64,000 bases of DNA from Curtobacterium oceanosedimentum (lineage in GTDB: Bacteria > Actinomycetota > Actinomycetes > Actinomycetales > Microbacteriaceae). Shown here piece by piece: positions 35,095-45,821 of this stretch. The first letter of the stretch is position 1, and each line of letters starts with the position of its first letter. The stretch covers positions 62,001-126,000 of the forward strand of contig NZ_JAIXIG010000002.1 of assembly GCF_020297365.1 (NCBI RefSeq), written 5' to 3'. The position numbers and the translations under genes are program-made. The notes under the pieces were generated by a model. That model ran no database searches. It had not been told where the DNA came from and saw only the letters and a program-made list of their open reading frames with translations.

Positions 35095-35122
35095 AGGGCC
35101 CGTCGCGTCAGCGACGGACCCT
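35095..35122. terminator. Terminator between PHP and DEAD-helicase genes
   Basis: AGGGCCCGTCGC pairs with GCGACGGACCCT around loop GTCA with one mismatch. It lies 14 bases from the helicase stop and can serve both convergent genes. Confidence 0.75.
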
Positions 35123-35136
35123 CCGGCCTGGAGGCG

Positions 35137-36609
<1,473 letters not shown>

Positions 36610-36713
36610 AGGATCACCTTAGTTCTGGTGGAAGTCCGGGCCAGTCTACCGACGGGCGCGTGCTCCGGGGTGCGACGGGCGGCGCGGGCCGGTGCGACCC
36701 GTATGCTTGGGGC

Positions 36714-37430
36714 GTGGTGTCGTGGTGGAACCGGAAGCGCGCGGCGCAGCTCGCAGCCGCGTGGCTCGCGTCGCGGAACCCGCGCGGAGCCGCTCAGGTC
36801 GGGCGCCTCGCGCTCGACGACGTCAGTCCTGAACTCGACGTGTACCTCGGGCAGGCCGCCTACCTGCAGCTCTCGGTCTACGAGACGATGGGGCGTGCCG
36901 GCGCATCGGCCCCGACGCTGTCCGGTCGGCTCGTCACGGGCGTGCTCGCGACCACCGCGCTCGAGCGGCACCGCACGATCGTGGCCGAGATCGAGCGCAT
37001 CGGCGAGGACCCCGCGGCACTGATGGCTCCGCACCGCGAGGCGATCGACCTGTTCCTCGAGCGCACGAGCGGTGCCGACTGGTACGAATCGATGCTCACC
37101 GGGTACGTCACGGCCGGCATCCTGAACGACCTGTTCGGCAACCTGCTGCGCTCGCTGCCGATCGACGTCCGCCAGCGGCTGCGCTCGGTGTTCGACGCAC
37201 GCGAGGAGGCCGCGGTCGTCGAGGAGCTCACGGCCCACATCGAGGACGACCCGCAGATCGGGTCGCGCCTGGCGATGTGGGGCCGACGGCTCGTCGGGGA
37301 CACCCTGCTCGTGGCCCGGTCGGCGCTCGCGTCCCACGCCCGTGAGGACCAGGAGCGGCTCGAGCCGGTGTGGACGGAACTCATCGCCGCGCACACCCGG
37401 CGGATGGACGCCCTCGGCCTGACGGCCTGA
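36714..37430 (+). CDS. Ferritin-like-fold protein
   Basis: A 238-residue, helix-rich protein related to the ferritin-like group that includes tRNA hydroxylase MiaE relatives. Candidate metal residues are the Glu/His pairs in QLSVYETMG, ALERHRTIVAEIE and the later WYESMLTGY and AHIEDD helices; a full diiron set was not verified. Homologues (such as Rv3210c, from memory) lie next to RhlE in other actinobacteria. Two GTGs are possible at 36714 and 36717; TATGCT (36702-36707) ends exactly 6 bases before the first. Function unknown. Confidence 0.78.
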   Translation: MVSWWNRKRAAQLAAAWLASRNPRGAAQVGRLALDDVSPELDVYLGQAAYLQLSVYETMGRAGASAPTLSGRLVTGVLATTALERHRTIVAEIERIGEDPAALMAPHREAIDLFLERTSGADWYESMLTGYVTAGILNDLFGNLLRSLPIDVRQRLRSVFDAREEAAVVEELTAHIEDDPQIGSRLAMWGRRLVGDTLLVARSALASHAREDQERLEPVWTELIAAHTRRMDALGLTA

Positions 37431-37488
37431 GCAGCGTCGGACGGTCCGGGAGTCAGGTCTCGCCCGGGCGGCCCCGGTGCTCGGTGGT

Positions 37489-37785
37489 TCAGGCGCCGCG
37501 GGCGGCGAGCTGCTCGTAGTACGCGGCGTCCTGCCGCTCACGTCGGGTGCCGAGCAGCCACGCGACGACGACCGCCACGAGTCCGGCACCGATCAGGGCG
37601 ACGACCCAGATCCAGGTGCCGTCGTACCGCCAGCCCGCCCAGGTCAGGGCCTCCCAGAGCACGGCCGCGGCGATGCCGCCGACCGCGGGGCCGACGAGCA
37701 CACCGCGACTGGACCGCCACGGCAGGACCACGTGGGCGATCGCCCCGAGGACCAGACCGCCGATGACGGCGAGGAGCAGTTCCAC
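37489..37785 (-). CDS. Small three-helix membrane protein
   Basis: A 98-residue protein of unknown family with three membrane helices (ELLLAVIGGLVLGAIAHVVL, then GPAVGGIAAAVLWEALTWAG, then WIWVVALIGAGLVAVVVAWLL) and a short cytoplasmic tail ending EQLAARGA. GTG at 37785 is 4 bases after the DUF3107 stop, so it is co-transcribed with it. The tail includes a possible coiled segment RRERQDAAYYEQ. No function can be named. Confidence 0.75.
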   Translation of the reverse strand: MELLLAVIGGLVLGAIAHVVLPWRSSRGVLVGPAVGGIAAAVLWEALTWAGWRYDGTWIWVVALIGAGLVAVVVAWLLGTRRERQDAAYYEQLAARGA

Positions 37786-37789
37786 GTCG

Positions 37790-38014
37790 TCAGGCGACGA
37801 AGCCGATGCGCCGTGCCTCTTCCGCGCCGACCTCGACGTACGCCAGTGCTGCGACGGGGACGATGAACCGGCGGCCCTTCTCGTCCTGCAGCGACAGGTG
37901 GGTCGACTTCGCCGCGAGGGCCTCGGACACGGCCTTCTCGACCTCGTCCGCGGTCTGGGCGGTCTCGAACGCGATCTCGCGCGGGCTGTTGATGATGCCG
38001 ATCTTGATGTCCAC
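37790..38014 (-). CDS. DUF3107 small protein (TB9.4-like)
   Basis: A 74-residue actinobacterial protein that begins VDIKIGIINSPREIAFET and folds as a small alpha-beta domain. M. tuberculosis Rv3208A (TB9.4) is the described homologue (from memory); biochemical role unknown. GTG at 38014 has TACGCT ending exactly 6 bases upstream, so the message is likely leaderless. It is divergent from adnA across 130 bases. Confidence 0.9.
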   Translation of the reverse strand: MDIKIGIINSPREIAFETAQTADEVEKAVSEALAAKSTHLSLQDEKGRRFIVPVAALAYVEVGAEEARRIGFVA

Positions 38015-38143
38015 GAGCACAGCGTATCCGAGCGGCCCCGTGCGGTACCGGGCGTTCGCCGCCGGCGCACACCACCCATCGCGCGGTTCCCGCCCCGCGC
38101 GTTGCGCACCCGTGCTGTCGGCGGTCCTGGGTACCGTACGAGC

Positions 38144-41100
38144 GTGCCGAAGACCACGTTGACGCCCGCCCCCGCCGACACCGGGGTCGCGCGGGCACTG
38201 GTCGACGACCCCTCCCAGGCCGCGGTCCTGGCACTGCCCGACGACCGCCACGCGGCGGTGATCGGCGCACCGGGCACGGGCAAGACCACGACGCTGGCGC
38301 GGCTCGTGGCGGCACGCATGAACCGTCCCGGCGCGATCAGCCCCGACGGCCACGCGACGGTGCTCGCGCTCACCTCGGCCCGCACCGCGGCCACGGCGCT
38401 CCGTGACCGGCTGGCGGTCGCGGTCGACCGCGTGGTGCCGGGAGCGCTGGCCCGCACCGTCAACTCGCTCGCCTTCCAGATCGTGACGCACGCCGCCGAC
38501 GTCCAGGGACAGGAGCCGCCGACGCTCCTGACCGGTGGCGAGCAGGACCGCATCATCGCCGACCTGCTCGCCGGGCACGAGCTCGACGGCACCGGTCCGG
38601 ACTGGCCGGACCCCATCACGGCCGTGGTGCGGGAGCGTGCCGGGTTCCGGACCGCGCTCCGTGACGTGATGATGCGCGCGGTCGCCGCCGGCGTCGAGCC
38701 CGACGACATGCGCGACCTCGGCGGCGAGCTCGGCCGACCCGAGTGGCGGGCGGTCGGCGACTTCGTCGACGAGTACCGGGCGTCCGTCACCGCGTTCCGG
38801 CCCACCGCGCTCGACTCCGGCGAGCTCGTCGCCTTCGCCACCGCCGCCGTGCTGCGGGGCGAACTCCCCGCGAGCATCGCCGCGCTGCGGATGGTCGTCG
38901 TCGACGACACCCAGGAACTCGTCGAGGGCGAGGTCGCCCTGCTCGGGGCGCTCGCGCGGTCGGGCGTGCAGGTCGTGGCGTTCGGCGACCCCGACATCGC
39001 CGCGTCGGCCTTCCGCGGCGCCGAACCCGACGTGCTCGGCCGGCTCGCGACGCGGCTCGGCGTCGACCACGTCGAGACCCTGTTCCTCAGCGCCGTGCAC
39101 CGCCACAGCGCTCCGGTCCGCGCCCTCGTCTCGGCGGTCACCGGACGGATCGGCACCGCCGCCGCCGGCCGGCAGCGCGGCGCGACGGCGGACGACGCGG
39201 ACACCCGTCCCGACGCGGTGCTCCACCTGGAGGCACCGAGCCGTTCCGCGCTCGTGGTGGCCATCGCCCGACGACTGCGCGAACACCGCCTGCTCGACGG
39301 TGTGCCGTGGCACCGGATGGCCGTCGTCACCCGCAGCGGTGCCGCGATCCCGGAACTCGTCCGTGCGCTCTCCGTCGCCGAGGTCCCCGCGACGGCGGGA
39401 GCCGCGCCCGTCCGCCCGCGCGACGACACCGCGGCACGCGCGCTGCTCGACGCGGCGGCGGTGGCGCTCGACGTCCTGCCGCTCGACGCCGCCCTGGCCA
39501 CCGCGTTCGCGACCGGGCCGCTCGGCGGGCTCGACACCCTGGCCATGCGTCGGCTCCGGCTCGCCCTGCGTCGCGAGGAGCTCGCGGGCGACGGCACCCG
39601 GACGGCCGACGAGCTGCTGGTCGACGCCCTCGGCGCACCGGAACGACTGGCCACGGTCGACGCCGGGTTCGCGCGGCGTGCCACCCGGCTCGCGCGCAGC
39701 CTGGTGCAGGCCCGGGCCGACGCGCAGGCCGGTTCGAGCATCGAGGAGATCCTCTGGGGGCTCTGGGAGCGCAGCGGGCTGGCCGGGTCCTGGGGTGCGC
39801 AGTCCGCCGCGGGTGGCGTCGGTGCCGGCGAGGCCGACCGGCACCTCGACGCGGTGGTCGGGCTCTTCACGGCGGCGAAGCGGTTCGTCGAGCGCACGCC
39901 GGACGCCCCCGCCCGGGTCTTCGTCGACGACCTGCTCGGCGCTGACCTGCCCGAGGACTCCATCGGTCCCGACCGCACGGCCGGGCGGGTCCGGGTCCTC
40001 ACCCCGTCGGCCACCATCGGACTCGAGTGCGACGTCGTCGTGGTGCTCGGTCTGCAGGACGGCGTCTGGCCGAACACCCGGGTGCGCGGCAGCCTGCTCG
40101 ACCCGGACGGCCTGGTACGCGCAGCCGCCGGCGTCGAGCGATCCCCGATCGACGACCGCGCCGCGGTGGTCGCCGACGAACTCCGGCTGTTCGCCCGCGC
40201 GGTGTCCCGCGCCACCACCCAGGTCGTGATCGGCACGGTCGCCAACGACGACGAGTCCCCGTCGCCCTTCGTCCGACTGGTGCCGGTGCCGCCGGACCGA
40301 CAGCCGACCGTGCACCCGCTGTCGCTGCGCGGTCTGGCCGGATCGCTCCGCCGCCGGGTCGTGGCGTCCGGTGACCACGAGGCAGCATCGGCCCTGGCGC
40401 GGCTCGCCGCGGCCGAGGTGCCCGGGGCCGACCCCGGCGAGTGGTACGGACTCGCCGAGCCGACGACCGAGGCCCCGCTGGTCGACCTCGACGCCGAACC
40501 GGTGCCGGAGGTCGAGGACGGCGAGCCCGTCCCGCCGACCGTCTCGGTGTCACCGTCGCGGATCGGGACGTTCGAGGAGTGCCCCGTGCACTGGTTCGCG
40601 CAGACCTTCGGCGGCGGCGCCCCGAGTCCGGCGATGGGCATCGGGACGATCGTGCACGAGGCGATGGAGCACGCGACCGCGATCGACGTCGAGTCGCTGT
40701 GGGAGCGGGTCGAGGGGCGCTGGGACGAGCTGACCTTCGAGTCGCCGTGGGTGGCGGACCGTGAGCGCGCACGGACCCGTCGGATGATCGAAGGGCTCAG
40801 CGACTACCTGCGGACGTTCGCCAGCGCCGGCCGTCGACTGCTCGGCGCCGAGACCTCGTTCGCGCTCGTCACCGGCCCCGCCCGGATCCGCGGCAGCATC
40901 GACCGCATCGAGGTCGACCCGGAGGGGCGGGTCAGCGTCGTCGACCTGAAGACCGGGCGGTGGATGCCGAGCGAGAAGAAGGACATGCCGGAACACCCGC
41001 AGCTCGGCGCCTACCAGCTGGCGGTCGAGGACGGCGCCGTCGAGGGCGTCCCCGCCGGGTCACCGATGACCGATGCGCGGCTGGTGTTCGTGCAGAACGC

Positions 41101-41299
41101 CCGCGGGGGGAACGCCTTCTCGGAGCGCACCCAGCACGCCTTCGACGAGGTCGCGCGCGAGGCCTACCGTGAGCGTCTGCACGGGGTGGCCCGTGGGATG
41201 GCGGGGCGGACCTTCGTGGCCAACGTGGACGACCACTGCGAGAAGGCCCGGACCGGCGTCGAGTGCCGGATCCACGTGGTGGCGGAGGTGACCTGGTGA
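38144..41299 (+). CDS. adnA: AdnA-like helicase-nuclease subunit
   Basis: A 1051-residue partner of the AdnAB DNA-end-resecting motor-nuclease used in actinobacterial double-strand-break repair. The N-terminal half is a UvrD/Rep-type motor: Walker A GAPGTGKTTTLARL (near residue 43), motif II reduced to VVVDDTQELVEG (DE is DD), and helicase repeats beyond. The C-terminal PD-(D/E)xK nuclease has the Asp/Lys pair in VSVVDLKTG and QLGAYQLA. Cysteines occur in FEECPVHW and at C-x8-C near the end, fewer than the four of Fe-S nucleases. GTG at 38144 has TACCGT ending 6 bases upstream. Coupled to adnB by 4 bases. Confidence 0.87.
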   Translation: MPKTTLTPAPADTGVARALVDDPSQAAVLALPDDRHAAVIGAPGTGKTTTLARLVAARMNRPGAISPDGHATVLALTSARTAATALRDRLAVAVDRVVPGALARTVNSLAFQIVTHAADVQGQEPPTLLTGGEQDRIIADLLAGHELDGTGPDWPDPITAVVRERAGFRTALRDVMMRAVAAGVEPDDMRDLGGELGRPEWRAVGDFVDEYRASVTAFRPTALDSGELVAFATAAVLRGELPASIAALRMVVVDDTQELVEGEVALLGALARSGVQVVAFGDPDIAASAFRGAEPDVLGRLATRLGVDHVETLFLSAVHRHSAPVRALVSAVTGRIGTAAAGRQRGATADDADTRPDAVLHLEAPSRSALVVAIARRLREHRLLDGVPWHRMAVVTRSGAAIPELVRALSVAEVPATAGAAPVRPRDDTAARALLDAAAVALDVLPLDAALATAFATGPLGGLDTLAMRRLRLALRREELAGDGTRTADELLVDALGAPERLATVDAGFARRATRLARSLVQARADAQAGSSIEEILWGLWERSGLAGSWGAQSAAGGVGAGEADRHLDAVVGLFTAAKRFVERTPDAPARVFVDDLLGADLPEDSIGPDRTAGRVRVLTPSATIGLECDVVVVLGLQDGVWPNTRVRGSLLDPDGLVRAAAGVERSPIDDRAAVVADELRLFARAVSRATTQVVIGTVANDDESPSPFVRLVPVPPDRQPTVHPLSLRGLAGSLRRRVVASGDHEAASALARLAAAEVPGADPGEWYGLAEPTTEAPLVDLDAEPVPEVEDGEPVPPTVSVSPSRIGTFEECPVHWFAQTFGGGAPSPAMGIGTIVHEAMEHATAIDVESLWERVEGRWDELTFESPWVADRERARTRRMIEGLSDYLRTFASAGRRLLGAETSFALVTGPARIRGSIDRIEVDPEGRVSVVDLKTGRWMPSEKKDMPEHPQLGAYQLAVEDGAVEGVPAGSPMTDARLVFVQNARGGNAFSERTQHAFDEVAREAYRERLHGVARGMAGRTFVANVDDHCEKARTGVECRIHVVAEVTW

Positions 41300-44200
41300 G
41301 CGACACGTCCGACGCCGCGGGCACGGTCGGCACGTCCGACGCGGCGGACACGGCGAGCACGGCTGCTGTGCCGGACCCGGCCGCTGCGCCGCCCGTCATC
41401 CGGCACGGGGCCGACGCCGTCGCCGACGCACTCGGTCGCCCGCGGCCCACGGCCCAGCAACGCGCCGTCATCGAGTCGCCGCTCGTGCCGGCCCTGGTCG
41501 TGGCGGGCGCCGGCAGTGGGAAGACCGAGACCATGGCCTCCCGCGTGGTCTGGCTGCTGGCCAACGGGCTCGTCCGTCCCGACGAGGTCCTGGGACTGAC
41601 GTTCACGCGCAAGGCCGCCGGCGAACTGTCCGTCCGCATCAACGACCGCATCCGCGCGCTGGAGGAAGTCGGCCTGATCACGCCGGGCGACGCGTTCGAG
41701 GCCCCCACCGTCTCGACGTACAACGCCTTCGCGAACGCCGTCTTCCGCGAGAACGCACTGCTCGTCGGCCGTGACGGCGAGTCGCAGGTGCTCACCGAAC
41801 CATCCGCGTGGCAGCTCGCCCGCCGGGTCGTGGTGGCCGCCCGCGACGACCGCCTGGCGGGCCTCGACCGCGACGTCGACACCCTGACCGCCGCCGTCGT
41901 GGCGCTCGCCGGGGCCACGTCCGAGCACCTCGTCGAACCGGAGGACCTGCGCCGGTTCGCCGTCGAGTTCTCCGGCCTGCTCGAGCTGCCCGGCAACCGT
42001 GGCAAGCCGTACAAGGCCATCACCGACGCGGTCGCGGCGATCGGTGCGCTCGACCCGCTGGCCGACCTGGTCGCGGAGTTCCGTCGGCAGAAGATCGACC
42101 GCGGGTTCGTGGAGTTCTCCGACCAGATCGCCCTCGCACTCGCGGCGGCCGAGTCCGCCCCGCGGGTCGTCACCGACCTGCGGCAGCGGTACCGCGTGGT
42201 GCTGCTCGACGAGTACCAGGACACCTCGGTGGTGCAGACGCGGTTCCTCGCCCGGCTGTTCCGCGGACACTCGGTGATGGCCGTCGGCGACCCGCACCAG
42301 TCGATCTACGGCTTCCGCGGTGCGAGTGCCGCGAACCTCGCCCGGTTCCCGCACGACTTCGGCGGTGACGAGGCGGACGCGGCACGACCGGTGACGTTCG
42401 CCCTGTCGACGAGCTGGCGCAACCCGGTCGACGTGCTCGCTGGCGCGAACGCCGTCGTCGCGCCGCTGTCCGAGGCGTCCGAGGTCGCCGTCGAGCGGCT
42501 GTCCCCGCGACCCGGTGCCGACGCCGGGGCCGTCCGGGTCGTGTTCCCGGAGACCCTGCCGGAGGAAGCCGACGAGGTCGCCGCGTGGTTCCAGGACCAC
42601 CGGCGGCGGGACGCATCGACGTCGATGGCGCTGTTGCTCCGCGCACGGAAGGACCTGGCGGCGTTCACGGCGGCGCTCGGCGCACGCGGCGTGCCGTACC
42701 ACGTGCTCGGCACCGGCGGTCTGCTGCAGCGTCCGGAGATCGTCGACCTGGTCGCCTGCCTCCGGGTGCTGCACGACCCGGCCGCCGGCAACGACCTGAT
42801 CCGCCTCCTCGCCGGGGCGCGGTGGCGAGTGGGAGCGGCGGACATCGTCGCACTGCACCGGCTGGCGAGCTGGTTGTTCCAGCGCGACCACACGCACCAG
42901 CGTCTGGACGACGACCTGACGGCGGCGTTCCGGGCGTCGGTCGCGGCGGGGGAGCACGGTTCGATCGTCGACGCGCTCGACTTCGTCGCGACGGCTCCCG
43001 ACGAGCACGGTGCGCTCGAGGCCATCACGCCGGCCGGCCGTGCGCGGATGCGGGAGCTGGGCGCGCAGCTCGCCGTGCTCCGGTCGCGGGCCGGCGGCGA
43101 CCTGGTCGACTTCGTGACCCTCGTGGTGCAGGAGATGCGCCTGGACATCGAGGTCGCCGCGCACGAGCAGGGGAGCGGCGCGTACCTCGACGCGTTCGTC
43201 GACGAACTCGCGGGCTTCGTGGCCACCGACGACCGCGCCGACCTCGGGTCGTTCCTGGGGTGGATCGACGCCGCGGCCCGGCGCGACGACATGGGGCCAC
43301 GGTCCGAGGAGCCGGAGGCCGGCACCGTCCAGATCCTGACGATCCACGGCTCCAAGGGACTGGAGTGGGACGCCGTCGCGGTGCCGCGGATGGTCGAGGG
43401 CGGGCTGCCGGCACGCCCGCAGGAAGGGGCCTCCGGGTGGCTCGGCTTCGGCCGACTGCCGTACGAGTTCCGCGGGGACGCCGCCGAGCTGCCCCGCCTG
43501 GCGTGGCGCGGGCAGGAGACCCAGAAGGACGTCACCACGGCGATCGACGCCTTCAAGGAGCAGGTGAAGGCCCGCAACGAGGACGAGGAACGCCGACTCA
43601 CCTACGTCGCGCTCACCCGCGCGCGTCACGACCTGCTGGTGTCCGGTTCGTTCTGGGCAGGCGGGGTCCGTCCGACCGAGCCGAGCCGGTACCTGCGTGA
43701 CCTGGTGGACGCCGACGTCATCGACGGTGCGGTGATCCCCGAGACCACCGTGCACGACGAGAACCCGATGGGCGAGAGTGGCGCCACCCAGTCCTGGCCC
43801 CACGTTCCGTTCGGGCAGCGCGCACCCCGTGTCCTGGCCGCCGCCGAGCGGGTGCGGAACGCCAACCCGGGTGCCGCGGGTCGCTTCGCCGCCGACATCG
43901 ACCTGCTGCTCGCCGAGCGGGCCGCGACCCGGAACGCGAAGCACGCGGTCGCGGTCCCGCACCGCGTCCCCGCGTCGGGCTTCAAGGACTACCTGACCGA
44001 GCCGGACTCGGTGGCCGAGCGGCTCCGTCGTCCCATGCCGGAGCGCCCGTACCGGGCGACGCGACTCGGCACGCTGTTCCACCAGTGGGTGGAGCAGCGT
44101 GCTCGGAGCGGCGGAGCCCTCGAGACGCTCGACGTCTGGGACGGCGAACTCGACCTCGACGCCGACGACCGCGTCGACGCCTCCGCGGACGCGGTCGTCA

Positions 44201-44595
44201 CCGACGACGATGCTCGGCGGCTCGCCGACTTCCAGGCCACGTTCGCGCGGTCACGGTGGGCGGGGCGCACGCCGGTCGAGGTCGAGCGCGAGATCCACAT
44301 CCCGTTCCTCGGGCACAGCGTCGTGTGCAAGCTCGACGCCGTGTACGAGATCGACGGGCGTGCCGAGGTCGTCGACTGGAAGACCGGCAAGGCGCCGTCG
44401 GGAGCCGAGGACCTCGCGCGCCGGACCCTGCAGTTGGCGCTGTACCGTGTCGCCTACGCCGAGTTCACCGGCCGACCGCTCGCCGAGGTCGACGCGGTGT
44501 TCTACTTCGTCGCCGACGACCTCGAGGTGCGCCCCACGGAGCTGCTGGACCGCGCCGGACTCGAACGCGCCTGGAGCGCGGCCGTCGGCAGCTGA
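41296..44595 (+). CDS. adnB: AdnB-like helicase-nuclease subunit
   Basis: A 1099-residue SF1 helicase with a C-terminal RecB-type nuclease. After an Ala/Asp/Thr-rich head of about 50 residues come PTAQQRAVIES (Q motif), AGAGSGKTETMASR (I), LTFTRKAAGEL (Ia), LLDEYQDTS (II), GDPHQSIYGFRGA (III), STSWRN (IV), IHGSKGLEWDAV (V) and YVALTRARHDL (VI). The nuclease shows VVCKLDAVYEI, EVVDWKTGKAP and LQLALYRVA. With AdnA it should form the heterodimeric end-resection enzyme, and this is the more complete motor of the two. GTG at 41296 overlaps the adnA stop by 4 bases. A gene-end palindrome follows. Confidence 0.9.
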   Translation: MSDTSDAAGTVGTSDAADTASTAAVPDPAAAPPVIRHGADAVADALGRPRPTAQQRAVIESPLVPALVVAGAGSGKTETMASRVVWLLANGLVRPDEVLGLTFTRKAAGELSVRINDRIRALEEVGLITPGDAFEAPTVSTYNAFANAVFRENALLVGRDGESQVLTEPSAWQLARRVVVAARDDRLAGLDRDVDTLTAAVVALAGATSEHLVEPEDLRRFAVEFSGLLELPGNRGKPYKAITDAVAAIGALDPLADLVAEFRRQKIDRGFVEFSDQIALALAAAESAPRVVTDLRQRYRVVLLDEYQDTSVVQTRFLARLFRGHSVMAVGDPHQSIYGFRGASAANLARFPHDFGGDEADAARPVTFALSTSWRNPVDVLAGANAVVAPLSEASEVAVERLSPRPGADAGAVRVVFPETLPEEADEVAAWFQDHRRRDASTSMALLLRARKDLAAFTAALGARGVPYHVLGTGGLLQRPEIVDLVACLRVLHDPAAGNDLIRLLAGARWRVGAADIVALHRLASWLFQRDHTHQRLDDDLTAAFRASVAAGEHGSIVDALDFVATAPDEHGALEAITPAGRARMRELGAQLAVLRSRAGGDLVDFVTLVVQEMRLDIEVAAHEQGSGAYLDAFVDELAGFVATDDRADLGSFLGWIDAAARRDDMGPRSEEPEAGTVQILTIHGSKGLEWDAVAVPRMVEGGLPARPQEGASGWLGFGRLPYEFRGDAAELPRLAWRGQETQKDVTTAIDAFKEQVKARNEDEERRLTYVALTRARHDLLVSGSFWAGGVRPTEPSRYLRDLVDADVIDGAVIPETTVHDENPMGESGATQSWPHVPFGQRAPRVLAAAERVRNANPGAAGRFAADIDLLLAERAATRNAKHAVAVPHRVPASGFKDYLTEPDSVAERLRRPMPERPYRATRLGTLFHQWVEQRARSGGALETLDVWDGELDLDADDRVDASADAVVTDDDARRLADFQATFARSRWAGRTPVEVEREIHIPFLGHSVVCKLDAVYEIDGRAEVVDWKTGKAPSGAEDLARRTLQLALYRVAYAEFTGRPLAEVDAVFYFVADDLEVRPTELLDRAGLERAWSAAVGS

Positions 44596-44652
44596 CGTCC
44601 TGCGTCGCGCGGGTGGCGTCCTGCACCCGGAGCGCGCCCGTCGCGCTGCGCC

Positions 44653-44697
44653 CTGGAGGCCCGGTGTCGGTCCGCCGGACCGGCACCGGGTCTCCAG
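44653..44697. terminator. Gene-end palindrome after adnB
   Basis: Two 21-base arms starting CTGGAGGCCCGGTG pair around loop GCC with two G-T wobbles. It sits between the convergent adnB and kinase-fold genes, 9 bases from the latter's stop. It is the same core as the other family members, with CTGGAG replacing ACGGGAG. Confidence 0.85.
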
Positions 44698-44706
44698 TCG
44701 GTCGCG

Positions 44707-45705
44707 TCAGCCGTGCCGGCGCTCGGTGGAGGACAGCAGCTGCTCGACCTCGCCGATCTCCATCGTCTCGGGCGACACCGACTGCAACGGTTCCGCGCTC
44801 GGCGCGTGCACCTGGTCGACGAGTCGGTGCATCATCGCGACCGCGTCGTCGACGACCTCGGTGCTCTTCGCCTGCACGCCGTGCAGCAACCAGTGCGCCG
44901 TCTCGAGCTCGTGGTGCACCCGGGCACGCTGGGCGAGCTGCCGGTCGCGGCCGCCGCCGTTCGCCTCGTAGGCGCTGAGCACGGTGTCGAAGGCATCGCG
45001 TCGGCCGGCCAGCACCCACGCGAGGTCCTTCGCGGGGTCGCCGAGCCGGAGCTCGCCCCAGTCGAGGATCCCGCTCACGGCGTCGCCGTCGGCGAGCAAC
45101 GAGCCCGTGCCGAGCGAGCCGTGCACGACGGTCGGGGTGAACTGCCAGAGCTGCTGGTCGCGCGCGGCGCCCTCCCAGCGCTCCACCAGGGCGGCGGGGA
45201 CGAGCTTCGTCGCGACCGCACGGTCCATCACCGAGACCGCGGACCGGAGCACCTCGAACGGGGTGAGCGACGGCAGGCCGGCGTCGGAGACGAAGCTCGT
45301 CGGCAGCTGATGGACCGCGGCGACGGCGCGACCGACACTGGTAGCAAGGTCGGGGCGGTCGACGAGGGACGCGAGGGTGGGGTGCGTGCCGGGCAGACGC
45401 GTCGTCACGATGGCGCGGGTGGACCCGATCGGGGCCTGGCCGCGGTACTCGACCACACCGAACGGCAGGCGCGTGCGGATGCCGGCGCTCAGCGCACGGA
45501 TCGCGACGAGGTCAGCCGACTGCCGGGCCTCGGCCCGCTGGTTGCGCGGACGGCGGATGACGAGCTCGGAGCCGTCGGCGTCGCGGAGGAGCGCCGACTC
45601 GTAGTCGCCGGCCGCGGCCGAGCCGAGCGTGCGCGTGCCCGTGACGAGGAGACCGGGAACGGCCGTCGTCGCCAACGCGGCTAGAGTGAACTGGGATCCC
45701 GCCAT
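44707..45705 (-). CDS. Aminoglycoside/macrolide phosphotransferase-fold protein with altered catalytic loop
   Basis: A 332-residue protein of the APH/choline-kinase fold. The ATP-site region is LLRDADGSELVIRRPRNQRA; the brace segment is SGILDWGELRLGDPAKDLAW with the metal Asp215. The catalytic loop reads VVHGSLGTGSLL: the essential Asp of HGD is Ser197 and the loop Asn is Ser202, so classic phosphotransfer is doubtful. It may be a pseudokinase or act with altered chemistry. ATG at 45705 has TACCCT ending 7 bases upstream. It lies where other actinobacteria have a potassium channel gene between adnB and nudC (from memory). Calling it a resistance gene is not supported. Confidence 0.8.
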   Translation of the reverse strand: MAGSQFTLAALATTAVPGLLVTGTRTLGSAAAGDYESALLRDADGSELVIRRPRNQRAEARQSADLVAIRALSAGIRTRLPFGVVEYRGQAPIGSTRAIVTTRLPGTHPTLASLVDRPDLATSVGRAVAAVHQLPTSFVSDAGLPSLTPFEVLRSAVSVMDRAVATKLVPAALVERWEGAARDQQLWQFTPTVVHGSLGTGSLLADGDAVSGILDWGELRLGDPAKDLAWVLAGRRDAFDTVLSAYEANGGGRDRQLAQRARVHHELETAHWLLHGVQAKSTEVVDDAVAMMHRLVDQVHAPSAEPLQSVSPETMEIGEVEQLLSSTERRHG

Positions 45706-45821
45706 GCCCCTCAGGGTAGGCGGGTGACGCGCACAGAGCTGCACGCCACGCTGTTCGGCGGGCCGCACGCCTGCCGCACGTCCCCCGCACGTCCGCACCC
45801 GATCCGAGGAGCTCTCCCGCC

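Noticed and set aside
41164..44082. 972-residue antisense frame opposite adnB
   Set aside because: Composition is that of a GC-shadow frame, while adnB has all helicase and nuclease motifs.
44707..45705. Macrolide or aminoglycoside resistance gene
   Set aside because: Only the fold matches; the catalytic Asp and Asn are replaced and the locus is a conserved housekeeping block.
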